DNA from: Plakobranchus ocellatus
Taxonomy: Eukaryota > Mollusca > Gastropoda > Plakobranchidae
Length of the DNA stretch: 21,860 bases
NCBI GenBank assembly: GCA_019648995.1
Contig: BLXT01000847.1
Location: 931,197 to 953,056, forward strand
Direction: 5' to 3'
Shown: positions 1 through 8,830 of the stretch, piece after piece
How positions within the stretch are numbered: the stretch's first letter is position 1
How the letters are laid out: each line of letters starts with the position of its first letter
Notes under the pieces: model-generated
Told to the model about the DNA's origin: nothing
The model's input: only the letters and a program-made list of their open reading frames with translations
Database searches by the model: none
Program-made: the position numbers and the translations under genes

Positions 1-154
1 GCAATAGTATTAATTATTGTTAAAACGAGGGTGGTTGGGTCTTTTGCCGTAGTAGTAATTATTAAATAAATATTACGGCGCTAACACGATCTTCTCCCTT
101 GCTGCCAGCTATACACACACACACTCATGCACATGAGTGGTACTTAGCCAGAGA

Positions 155-176
155 GGGGGGAGGGGGTGGGGTGGGG
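155..176 (+). other. Potential G-quadruplex motif
   Basis: Four G-runs of 6, 5, 4 and 4 bases lie at 155-160, 162-166, 168-171 and 173-176. They are separated by single-base loops (A, T, T). Four runs of at least three G with one-base loops is the classic pattern for a very stable parallel quadruplex. It would lie on the sense strand of the upstream gene's intron. Whether it folds in cells cannot be told from sequence. Confidence 0.6.
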
Positions 177-359
177 TGGTGGTGCCTGCCACTGCAATCG
201 AGGCATATTACAGTGTTAAAGTCTAGGCCAGTGACCGTAAGCCTAGGCCCAACCTAATGTCACACCTTTTCTCCTCTCCTGTGCACCCCCACCCTTTATC
301 CCAAAACTCATCACCCCTGCAGTGACTCAATAATCTGTGTTATCAGATACATTAATTTT

Positions 360-571
360 GCTTCTGAAGGCGGCAAGGCCAAAGCATTTTGGTTTATTTT
401 GATCTAAATCGGATGGAAACTGTCAAATTAAGAGAAATGTGCCAAGCAGCATGTCGATTTGGGCAAAGTTTTGTTATTAAGGATTAAGAGCGAGTTATTT
501 GGGACTTTTTAAATGTGTTGAATTAAGGGAAATGTCGAATTGTGAGATGTCGAACTAAGTGGAGTGCACTG
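360..571 (-). mobile_element. Pogo/Tigger-like DNA transposon terminal segment (MITE-like)
   Basis: Read on the minus strand the segment begins CAGTGCACTCCACTTAGTTC at 571. It continues with spaced repeats of TTCGACAT (ACTTAGTTCGACAT, then AATTCGACATTTCCCTTAATTC). A CAGT start, a flanking TA (572-573) and repeated subterminal half-words are typical of Tc1/mariner-group pogo/Tigger ends. The other boundary is unclear: CAGTG after TA at 211 is a possible far end, giving about 361 bp. No transposase remains are visible. The family assignment is by resemblance and not by search. Confidence 0.4.
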
Positions 572-693
572 TATTATAGTGTTAAATGTTATGAATTATA
601 GAATCAGCTTTACTTATAAAATCAGCAGTGGAACTTATATTTAAAGAAAACCAGTCAAGCACAATCATAACTTTTTTCTCTTTTTATTTCTAG

Positions 694-858
694 TCTTCAT
701 GGAACTATAAAGCTGATGCTTTTTATACCCTGTGGGCCTCAAAAACCATCCTTCTCTCAATCTTTGCAAGCTTAGTAGAGCATTTCACCTCCTTGCTCTT
801 TTATCGGAACCAAATCAAAGTCCTATCTCGCAATGAAGGATATGCAGTGCCTTTCTAA
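694..858 (+). CDS. Terminal coding exon of an upstream membrane protein gene (partial)
   Basis: An open frame of 54 codons starts right after an acceptor with a long pyrimidine tract (ctctttttatttctag) and ends in TAA at 856-858. The peptide runs from SSWNYKADAFYTLW to SRNEGYAVPF and contains a hydrophobic segment (TILLSIFASLVEHFTSLLFY) that would make a membrane helix. It is followed by a short polar cytosolic-type tail. The exon enters in phase 0, and AATAAA signals follow at 982 and 1207, as expected for a last exon. The rest of the gene lies upstream of the window. The layout (final helix plus short tail) resembles small four-helix membrane proteins such as TMEM179, but I do not recognise the family with confidence. 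Confidence 0.6.
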   Translation, partial: SSWNYKADAFYTLWASKTILLSIFASLVEHFTSLLFYRNQIKVLSRNEGYAVPF

Positions 859-981
859 CATGAGAATGTGTTATGAGAATGTTTGTTTTCTGTACAACAT
901 GAGATATGGTGCTGTTGATGGTTTTAAGTTATTGTGTGTAGATGGGTCAGTTTTGCATGTGTGCGACACTTGGTAAACTGT

Positions 982-987
982 AATAAA
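982..987 (+). terminator. Polyadenylation signal AATAAA (proximal)
   Basis: A canonical AATAAA lies about 125 nt after the stop codon of the upstream terminal exon, followed by GT/T-containing sequence. It is the first polyA signal after that stop. Confidence 0.5.
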
Positions 988-1206
988 GGCACTGTTGACA
1001 AGCATTAAATGTTATCCTAATGATAACTGATGTGGCTAAAATTGCTTGCTCCATGGTAAAATTGAAACAATTTGTCTCGTGATTTCTGTGTAAACTTGCT
1101 GCATCATCCTGATATATTTATATCGATGGTTGTTCATAACAAATTGGCTGCAATGTTTCAAATTCTTGTAGAAGTCTGGCACACTGTTGATTTAAAAAAA
1201 TATGGC

Positions 1207-1212
1207 AATAAA
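1207..1212 (+). terminator. Polyadenylation signal AATAAA (distal)
   Basis: A second canonical AATAAA (in GGCAATAAAACTT) is followed about 20 nt later by a T-rich stretch (ttatattttcattcttttat). It is an alternative 3' end for the upstream gene. Confidence 0.4.
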
Positions 1213-1230
1213 ACTTTAGAGTAAATTATA

Positions 1231-1834
1231 TTTTCATTCTTTTATCTTTTTTTATGGCCCAGATGATGCCCATCTAAATGAAATGATGTTTAAATTCTAT
1301 TAAAATAATAAAAAGAATCGAAGATTAATTTTCAATTACATCTTGATCTGTTTATACAAAATTGCACATATTTAAGTTTACCCCCACACAGAGATGTAAA
1401 ATTACATTTTGAAGTCTAAAATGGTGATTGCTTCAGATTTGCTTGGCTTAAAATGTTATTAGGGCGGATCTATTTCCATTTGCATCATACACAAGGCTTA
1501 ATTTAAATATTATCAATAATTTATCCATCTCAGAGATGCATATAAAAATCATTTCTTTCAATTTTTGTTTCTGCATTTATAATAGAGATTTTTTTTTTTT
1601 GGTTTTATTGATTGAGATCCAAATTTGCGGGAACATAGATAAACTTATGGTAGACCCAACTTGCAGTTGCTACTCAAAATCAGGAGAAAATAATGCACCA
1701 AAGCTAAATCTCACACTGCTACAACTTCTCGAAATTTTGGTCAACACTCCTAACACAATAAGAAGACACTGAAAGAAATAATTACAGATGTAATTCTAAT
1801 ACATGACACAAGTTTCAATTCATGTCAGTTGGAA
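1231..1834. other. Intergenic interval / putative 5' UTR and promoter of the main gene
   Basis: About 600 bases lie between the likely 3' end of the upstream gene and the proposed start codon at 1835. The interval is AT-rich and has no long credible coding frame. A promoter for the main gene should lie here if the model is right, but I see no clear TATA box with initiator and no CpG-rich block. Confidence 0.3.
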
Positions 1835-1858
1835 ATGGAAGCTTTACAAGTGTGTTTG
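1835..1858 (+). CDS. Putative first coding exon (MEALQVCL)
   Basis: ATG at 1835 has G at -3 and G at +4, a favourable start context. Eight codons lead to a strong donor, TTG|gtaagc, ending in phase 0, which is exactly the phase exon 2 needs. It lies downstream of the upstream gene's polyA signals, where a first exon is expected. The frame is also open for some distance upstream, so an internal exon with a start further 5' cannot be excluded. The chance of a random ATG plus donor with correct phase in 1.3 kb is not negligible, so this start is tentative. Confidence 0.4.
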
Positions 1859-2587
1859 GTAAGCCCAAAGGCAATGCGGCAGGCCTCCCACTGAGTCCAA
1901 AGTATTAAGAACGCTCATCATGATAGTTTATCTTAAACCCAATGAAATTTACGCTCATCATCATAGTTTATCTTAAAACCAGTGGGGTAGTTGATACATG
2001 CAACTTGAATATATTTATGGAATATAATAGGGCTGCTCTATGAAAGCTGATTTATATAGGAGTATCGCTATGATGAAAGCTGTTGTCGCCTCTTTTGACT
2101 GCTCATCTAATACAATCTATTTTAAATACTTGTGCTCTCGCTTGACAAAATAACACTAGGCTCTAAAATTGTTCTCATCAAAGCTATGTGTAGAATGACT
2201 TTTGTTTTTTTGCATTCTCCAAAAAGTATTTCTTTCTAGCTTCACCTACTTACATATCAATTGTATTTTTAACGTTGTTCTGTTTAAAAATGGAATAAGA
2301 AAACACTTTTGTTTAAGAGTATATTTTTCTTTTTCTGTCTGCTTGACAAATGTATGTTTTTGCTTTTTTTTTTTTTTTTAAATGTGCTCTGTTGAGGCAA
2401 AATTAATGAGCATTATTTCACACCTGATGAGGTGTTTGTAATCTCCATAAATATTTGCAATAAGCATCAGTTAGCCAGCACACATTTCTCTTCACGTTTT
2501 AGCTTTAAACAAGTCTTTCAAATATAAAAGCAGCTGTACTTACCTCTGTTTCTTTCCATCCCAAATTCCTTTTATCTCCTATGTTAG
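1859..2587 (+). other. Intron 1 of the main gene
   Basis: GT-AG intron of 729 nt that depends on the tentative first exon. It contains a 40-bp-period duplication (1911-1983) and a T-run near 2366-2379. No other coding signal was seen. Confidence 0.4.
1911..1983 (+). repeat. Tandem duplication, 40-bp period
   Basis: ACGCTCATCATGATAGTTTA followed by TCTTAAACCCA recurs 40 bp later at 1951 as ACGCTCATCATCATAGTTTA and TCTTAAAACCA. About 32 of the 40 bases match with few differences; the spacer part has diverged. Confidence 0.8.
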
Positions 2588-2705
2588 GTTAAAAAAAAAA
2601 GTGTGCGATTTGCAGAGGAGCCATTAAATGAAACCACCACAGATGTGAAGGAACTAGCTGGAACAAAGAATATGGTAATAACCAATTCTGGAGCACCAAT
2701 TTATA
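2588..2705 (+). CDS. Exon 2: basic VKKKSVRFAEEP segment
   Basis: Acceptor atgttag|GTT and donor TAT A|gtaagt bound a 118-nt exon, phase 0 in and phase 1 out. It encodes residues 9-48, starting VKKKSVRFAEEPLNETTTD and ending NSGAPIY. The KKKSVRFAEE stretch is a basic patch followed by an acidic one, a common docking-motif style (compare RVxF-like phosphatase-binding sequences, where KSVRFA would fit), but that function is inference. The first codons contain a run of ten A, so frame here depends on correct homopolymer length. Agreement with the phase of exon 3 argues that the length is right. All other frames contain stops early. Confidence 0.7.
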
Positions 2706-3608
2706 GTAAGTGCTATCAAATTTACTGGTCTTTTATGTGTGCTTAGTGAAATATAATTTTCATTATTATAGTAAAGCACCCCCAGGAAAGAGTATTTAGG
2801 CAATGAAAAATAGAAATGAAATCATTGCAATGTTAGAGGTATAAGGGAGAATGTGAAGAATAAGGGCAAAATGGAATGAAAACTTTGGAAATTGACCATA
2901 GGTTTAACAGCTTAAAGGGAATAGGTACAACAATACCTTGGGTAGAAAATAGGGATAATAATAATTACAAAGTTATAAGAGATAAAAATGAAATAAGAAA
3001 AAAAATTGGCAAAGATTTGTGATGCAGTCAAATGAAGTTCAGTATTGCCATGCCTACCTGGAGTGTTGAAAACGAGTGGTTTTGTTTGTTTTATTTTAAA
3101 GCCTTCTTGAGAGCTGATACGTAAATTGATGAAAAGAAACAAATAGGTAAAGTCACAATACTTTCCACTTTTTGAAGGGATCAACTTTTGTGATATTTTA
3201 TTCTTCCATTTTCAGATAGAACTCATCTGTCACCAGCTAGAATGTTTTTAATGTTGTTGAAATAATAATATGGATTACAAGTTGGGCCGTTGTTCATCAC
3301 ATTAATGCCAGAAACCAGTTTTTTTTTTTCATATTTCATTGAAAGTATCCCAAGATCTTATATAATACAGGAGTGCCAGGAGAGGCTACATTTTCATTCT
3401 AAAAATGCAAAAATTCTTCAGCATATATATATAAGTGTGTGTGTGCGTGTGTATACATATATACATATAAATATATTGCTTACTCTGAAGTTCTCTGTTC
3501 TATGTGCCTCAAAAGGGTTTGCATGTTCTTCAATGAAATATGATTATGGCTAAGGGATATACTTTTGTTAAATGTTTTAAGATTGAGTTCTTCATACTCT
3601 TTCTTCAG
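2706..3608 (+). other. Intron 2 of the main gene
   Basis: 903-nt GT-AG intron (gtaagt ... tttcttcag). It includes a TG/TA dinucleotide-rich patch at about 3424-3476. Small open frames on both strands here lack coding character. Confidence 0.65.
3424..3476. repeat. TG/TA dinucleotide-rich tract
   Basis: Imperfect (TA)n, then (GT)n, then alternating TACATATA sequence within intron 2. A simple-sequence tract with no further function visible. Confidence 0.8.
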
Positions 3609-4661
3609 AACCCACCATGACTAGGCCAGCCTCAGCAAAAGTAGTGTCCACAACACAGAGAATGGACATTGTAGCGGGCAAGATATCAAGGGTAGCAAGT
3701 GCTGGGACAGTCAGGCAAATTGCAAACATTCCTGCTCAACCAATGGTTGCAAGAAATAGTCAGGTTTCATCTGTGCCTAGTGATCAAGTAAAGGGTGGAG
3801 TCTATGTAAAAGATTGTCAAAATGAGCAGTCTGTGCTACAGTCTGCTCTTCCAAATAATACCAAGGCCTCCACTGTTATCAACAGACCTAGGGCAGCAGC
3901 ACATATCATTATGAGCAGCCCTGAGCATAACGGCGTAGAGGAGAAGCAAACCATGAATAGAAATAGTGGCAGTGTTACAGGAGGTCCAACAATCACAGAT
4001 AACACAGCAGCGACAGTGCACAAGTCCAGTTTAGAGACGAAAGTAAAAAGTATCAACAATAATAGTTTAGTGAGTGGTAAACTTCCCTTAAAGGTTCCTA
4101 CAGCTGCCTCAACTGTGACTGTTTATCATGTAGTAAGGGAAGGTGCAGAGGACCCAAAGAGTGATCACCACTCTCAGCTTCAACAGCAAGCTTACACTGA
4201 GCACAATTCTAATTGTAAAATCATCTCCAGTCTAGGAAGTACTGTGAGCCAAGAACAACGACAAAGACTGCGAGACCCTTCACCAGCCTCAAAACGGGTC
4301 CCTATTTCCAACTCAATGGTCACTCGTACAAGCATTATACCTGCCTCAACAAAAATCTCTATCCCTCAGCCCAACATGGGTGTGCCCTCTTACTCAACAT
4401 CAAATGCTAGTGGTGGAGGCAATAAAGGAAGTGGAGGTGCAGTGTTTGATGAGAATGGTATGAGGATTGATAGAACCCCCACTGATGATGAAATCACATG
4501 GCTCTGGGACAAAGTTAGGAATTGTCTTAACAAAGAGGATCCAGCTGGTGGAGGGATAGCAAATGTAAGAACACAAGGAAATGGAGGAGAGAAAAATGGA
4601 ATTGATCAGGGCAAACAGCCTCCCACTTTGTCTACAAAGCTTATTGATGGAGCATCCTTAG
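3609..4661 (+). CDS. Exon 3: large exon, Ser/Thr-rich disordered region with a WLWDKV island
   Basis: Acceptor cttcttcag|AA completes a Lys codon from exon 2, and 350 further codons are open (residues 49-398). The sequence is rich in Ser, Thr, Asn, Val and Gln, with many ASAK/TSIIPAS-type segments that look disordered. A Gly-rich patch (ASGGGNKGSGG) precedes a compact island at about residues 328-355 containing DDEITWLWDKVRNCL (Trp345, Trp347). This island looks like a short conserved helix. The exon must leave in phase 1 to join exon 4 without a stop. The only site doing this is CCTTAG|gcaagt, a GC donor, at 4661. A GT site at 4565 would leave in phase 0 and give an immediate stop in exon 4. 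Reading past the donor reaches a stop at 4787-4789. The family is not recognised. Confidence 0.85.
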
Positions 4662-6838
4662 GCAAGTGCTGTGAAGGAAATAAATTTGCTGTTGGTTTTG
4701 ATTTTTACAGTGATTTCTTTTCAGTACAGAGTTTTACACATCAAAGATTGCTGGAAAATTTTGGCATTGTCAACATTTTCTTTATATAAATCAAGCCTTG
4801 CTGATAATTTACTTTTTAAAAATCAGGCTAAATTTTTATCTTTGAAGTTTAGTAAAAAAAAGAAAAAAGCCTTGATACAGTAATATATCTACAATTGTGT
4901 TCAATGTATAATTTATGTTTTACTACAACAATCAACTCCTCTATCACCTTCGTTATCAAGTAAAGACATCCGTTTGATGGATTTTTTTCTCTCTTAAAAG
5001 TCTAGAACTATGAAGTATGCGATGGATACAGGATGAGAAGTAAAAAGTAGAAGGGCATGGTATGGCATGGTTTTTCATCCTTTAATTTAGTGTGCAATGT
5101 TAAGATCATCTAAAAAAAAAAGAAAAAAAAAATTCCAGAAAGCAAAGCTGTTAAAATATATTTATATCTGTTCAATGTGCTCCTCACAAATACTAATGAG
5201 AGGTTTTAATCACACATAACTATATTTTTGTCTTATAAACACACTTTCAGTGTCAATTCTAAAGTTTGCAGGATTTTTATTTTGTGAGGTGGGAATGATT
5301 CAAGAAAAATTACCTTCTGTAACTTTTAGCCATGAGGAGAAGTCATTCTACCTTTATTTCATGTGAAATTCTGTGCAGTCACCACAAAAAATACTATTAT
5401 TTGTGATAAATTGATCCTAAAGGTATCTCTGAAAGAACAATAATCTTAGATGAAATGATGCATTAAAATTTTTTATTTTAATTGATACCAAATGATGGGT
5501 ATTGTCGCAAAAGACTTGCATGATTAGTCACAATTTCAGCTTTTTTGGCAAAATAAGTTTACTGGGATTTTTTGGTTTGCAACTTTATAAAGGTACAAAA
5601 AAAAACATTTTCTAAGTAAAAAATATTTTAAAAAGCCCTTTAGTTTGCATGTATTTGGAACAGCATGGCTAGTTGCGTTCCAAAACTTCTGTTGAACAAC
5701 TTCTTATTTTGATTGTTTTTTTTTTATCGTCATAAGAAATCTTTTTCCTAAAGCAAAAGTTTAATTTTCAGTTGCTTACATTCCTGTAAAGTAAACACGA
5801 TTGTAATCGAATTGAAAGCTGTTCATGCATAAGTTATGGTTTTGAGTTAGGTGGGTCATATCAAGGCATGAAGTTTTATTATGAAGCAATGCAAGAATGT
5901 ATCACAGTTCAATAATATTCAGCTTTTGCCACACTAATGCTCACTAGGAAAAAAAAAAGACCAAACAAAGTGTCTTTTGATTTCTTCTTTTTCCTATGTG
6001 TCAAAATGTCTAGACCGGATTTTAAATGTTCATCTTTTCTATGTTTTAGCTGTTAGAATCATGTAAACTTATTTAAATAAAATGAATTGTGTCTCATGAC
6101 TGACAAAATATTTAATACAGTTTCCATGTGACTAGCCTGCATACTTGTTGGCCTCAAGAGTTTAAGTTTGAGCCAGTCAGTTGCCTTTAAAAGCTTAAAA
6201 CTTTGATTCAAAGCATTTTGATAACATATTCCATCTCTGTGACATTCACAAAGTGTTAAAAAAAAAAAAAATTAAAGTACCAAATCAAGTATCTTTTACT
6301 TTTCTTCTCTTTTGCATTTAAATCTCTAGATCTAGTGCTTGATGTTCATCTTTTCTGTCTTTCATTCATTGGATGGAATATTGAACACATAAGATAAAAG
6401 AAAATCTTATTTCAATAGAATAAATTGCATGGTTAAAAAAAAAAAACAAATTTCATAATCAGTCACTACACTGCTTACTGGCATGGTTATCTGTGTCTGG
6501 TTCACCCCTTTTACTGAAAAAGACACCTAGACTGGATCTTCCCATCAGCTTGCACATAATATCTACCTAGGAGTACTTTTATTTTGTCTGTATTTGATTC
6601 TTCAAAACAAAGCACAGTTGTTTTTTTTAAATGGCTTTCCCACAGTTCCCAGTTTGATTTCATGGTAAAATATTTCACATATTGTTGCCATATTGATGAT
6701 GTATGTGTTATGAATTTTTAAAGTTTACTTTAAAGTTCACACTTACAGAGTTACTTTTAAGTGGGGTTATAGCTTACAAAGGTTCTTGAATTATAATTAC
6801 TTAAGAACTGAACTGTTCCTCCTCTCTGTGTGATTCAG
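4662..6838 (+). other. Intron 3 of the main gene (GC-AG type)
   Basis: 2177-nt intron starting gcaagt and ending ctctgtgtgattcag. It is AT-rich with many A- and T-runs. If retained, the frame continues 42 codons past the donor and stops at 4789. No embedded exon or mobile element was recognised. Confidence 0.7.
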
Positions 6839-6983
6839 GTTTTGGCCTAAGCAGCAGTCCAGGTGTGAATGGTGTAAATGGTTTGCGTGTTGGGACAGGA
6901 TTTTTTCAGCCCCACCCTTCACCTTCTGCCCAAAATAACAAGGTGCGGCCAGCGTTACAACAGCAAGGCAGTTATTTGAGAAG
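6839..6983 (+). CDS. Exon 4: Gly/Asn/Pro/Gln-rich linker
   Basis: 145 nt between acceptor tgtgattcag and donor AGAAG|gtaagt, phase 1 in and phase 2 out. It encodes residues 400-446 plus split codons: FGLSSSPGVNGVNGLRVGTG, then FFQPHPSPSAQNNKVRPAL and QQQGSYLR. The composition is low-complexity and proline/glutamine rich, so probably disordered. The other two frames contain stops or poor sequence. The strong consensus donor and the phase match on both sides support the exon. Confidence 0.85.
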
Positions 6984-7151
6984 GTAAGTCAAATAAAAGA
7001 CTCTAGTTTGAATTTGGTGCTCTATCTTCATAGTGCAAAAGTCTTTCTGCATTGAAAATCTCTATTTATAGTCAAGCATTTAGAAAACGTGATTGAATAT
7101 TAATATTAATATATAATAAGGGTAAAATATTATATCTCTTCATTTAGTTCA

Positions 7152-7217
7152 GGATGCTGTGGTGACATAATGCTTGGTTTGTAATGCATCCAATTGAGAC
7201 TCCAATCGAAGTGCCCC
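7152..7217 (+). mobile_element. Possible tRNA-derived SINE head (relic)
   Basis: GCTGTGGTGACATAATGCTT resembles the A-box half of invertebrate tRNA-type SINEs (GYNGTGGNNNAGTGG-like followed by GCTTGG). GAGACTCCAATCGAAGTGCC about 30 nt later sits where a B-box (GGTTCGANTCC) should be. Both boxes are degenerate and no body, tail or target duplication is evident, so the call is weak. Confidence 0.3.
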
Positions 7218-7747
7218 ATATTAATTTTTTATTTTAGCTGTTTTTTCAAAAATTAGCATTAAACGACATTTTAGCAGTAACAACATTGCTTTCTTTGCCA
7301 CTTTTCATTAAGATGTAAAAATATAATGAATATTTAGATTATTCCTTTGACTTATATACAAGTCAGAAGGCTAATCAGTTCAGATATCACAGATTGTGTT
7401 GGGAAAAGACTGGATTAAATCTTCATGAGAATATTTTAATAGAGAAACAGATAGCAAAAATTACTCTTTGTGCCTTCAGATGTTGCTGAATTGAAATAAA
7501 AAAAAAACCCAAAAAAACCCAAAACATCTTTTGACTTCTTTTAATGTGCTAAGGAATGAAAGGATAAATCTGTCTCCTAAATCAAAAGAAAAAATGGATT
7601 GCTCAAAAAGTTTTTAATCACAATAGAGCTTTTAGATTCCTTCATTGAACATTAAACAGAAACAGTGGCAATATCACAGTTAAAAAAAAAAAAGACATAG
7701 ATCAACAACGATGTACATGAATTTTGAATACAAAATAACCATTAGTG

Positions 7748-7791
7748 CCATTCCATAAAAATGAACATCAGCAGCCATTGTCATGGAATGG
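7748..7791. repeat. Stem-loop, 9-bp arms
   Basis: CCATTCCAT (7748-7756) and ATGGAATGG (7783-7791) are exact reverse complements with a 26-nt loop. It lies just upstream of a longer perfect hairpin and may belong to the same foldback structure. Confidence 0.6.
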
Positions 7792-7804
7792 GACTATCTT
7801 ACAA

Positions 7805-7850
7805 AAATTTCCATGGAGATAGAAATCAGAGTCTATCTCCATGGAAATTT
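7805..7850. repeat. Perfect inverted repeat, 18-bp arms and 10-nt loop
   Basis: AAATTTCCATGGAGATAG (7805-7822) and its exact reverse complement CTATCTCCATGGAAATTT (7833-7850) flank the loop AAATCAGAGT. No mismatch occurs in 18 bp. Cruciform in DNA or a hairpin in the pre-mRNA of intron 4 is possible. The arms are short for an animal pre-miRNA. Confidence 0.95.
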
Positions 7851-8443
7851 CAGTAGAGATAAAGCCAGCCAATAAAACTTAATCTTTTTCAATGATATCT
7901 AAATTTTTGGTGCTGTTTATATGTTATCTTTTATTTGCCTCTCCCTCCCATTTCTTTCTCGCTTCTTTGCCAGCATCAGGCTTTCAGTTTTCTTCTCTTA
8001 TAATTTTCGTCTGCATGTTTGTGACCAGTTTTGCTTCTCAGCAAATTCATTGAATTTAGTAGGTTGCCCTTATATTTTCAAAGGTTATAGAACAAGAGAT
8101 AGATTTTACTTTTTATAAATGAAAAACTGAAAGGAAAGGCAAGTCAAAATAAAATTAAAGATGGCTGCAGAAGGAATGCTTTTTTGGCTTCAAGATGTTC
8201 ATTTATTTATTATTTTTTTTTTGTGTAATGTGTTTTACGATATACTTTATTCCCTAAGTACTTTTTGAAGGATATTTTTTATGTGGTTTTCGTTGAATCT
8301 GGAAATTATTTGATTGAAGTTTTTTTTTTTTTTAATTTTATCTTTTTATACAGACAGTGCAGATTTAAAAAAAAAACGATAGAGTTACTAAAGCTCTACT
8401 AAAAAATAAAGTGATGTCCAGTCTGTATTTCAACCCTTTGCAG

Positions 8444-8649
8444 ATATGGGCTGTTGAAGCAAAGAAGAGCTACATCAGCCACAGGACCTGGCAGTGCCCC
8501 AACACAGTCACCAATGTCACTACAAAGAGCAAGCAGTGCTGTTAACTTGCGCCAGCCCCAGCAGGCCACTATTTTCTCTCCTCCCAGTCAGCAAGGAGAG
8601 CAGGATATTCCCCAGCCTCTCAGTCAAGCTTACATGCCACAAGATGGAG
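8444..8649 (+). CDS. Exon 5: basic/Ser-Gln-Pro-rich segment
   Basis: 206 nt between acceptor ccctttgcag and donor GATGGAG|gtcagt, phase 2 in and phase 1 out. It encodes residues 447-515, beginning RYGLLKQRRATSATGPGSAP and ending PQPLSQAYMPQDG. A basic patch (LKQRRA) and an RASSAVNLRQPQQ segment resemble phosphorylatable linker sequence (RxxS sites). Otherwise it is low-complexity. An isolated open frame with internal Met residues exists here, but the splice sites and phases make it an internal exon, not a separate small gene. A T-run of about 17 follows shortly after the donor. Confidence 0.85.
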
Positions 8650-8817
8650 GTCAGTTCAGAAATTTTTTATTGGTTTTTTTTTTTTTTTTTTTTTGATACT
8701 TTTGAGATTTTATTTTAGCGGTATGGGGAATGTAAGGAGCTGGTAAAGCATAAAGTAATATTCTTTGTCAGAGAGCCAAGCATACAGAATCCAACATAAT
8801 TATGTTTCTTTATCGAT

Positions 8818-8830
8818 GTATATATATATA
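8818..8830. repeat. Short (TA)n microsatellite
   Basis: About six TA units in intron 5. Confidence 0.8.

Larger units (their letters stand above)
1..693 (+). other. Intron (partial) of the upstream gene
   Basis: This stretch precedes the acceptor that ends in ctctttttatttctag at 693, so it is read as the last intron of the upstream plus-strand gene. It holds a short AC repeat (about 113-124), a G-run cluster (155-176) and a segment that looks like the end of a pogo/Tigger-type DNA transposon (to 571). I see no coding exon in it. Confidence 0.45.
859..1230 (+). other. 3' untranslated region of the upstream gene
   Basis: This is AT-rich non-coding sequence after the TAA at 856-858. It carries two candidate polyadenylation signals, AATAAA at 982-987 and AATAAA at 1207-1212. 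The exact cleavage site is not visible. Alternative 3' ends of about 140 or 370 nt after the stop are both plausible. Confidence 0.5.
6984..8443 (+). other. Intron 4 of the main gene
   Basis: 1460-nt GT-AG intron. It contains a possible tRNA-like SINE remnant (7152-7217), two stem-loops (7748-7791 and 7805-7850) and several homopolymers. A small open frame at 7921-8118 is AT-rich and hydrophobic by chance. Confidence 0.75.

Noticed and set aside
3817-4059. Hydrophobic minus-strand open frame opposite exon 3
   Set aside because: It is the antisense shadow of a Ser/Thr-rich coding exon that has splice and phase support. There is no independent gene signal.
4565-4570. GT donor (gtaaga) inside exon 3
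   Set aside because: Using it leaves exon 3 in phase 0, and exon 4 then reads GTT TTG GCC TAA, an immediate stop. The GC donor at 4662 keeps the frame.
8454-8718. Two small plus-strand open frames as stand-alone genes
   Set aside because: One is the exon 5 frame running into intron poly-T and the other is its shadow. Splice sites at 8444 and 8649 explain the region.
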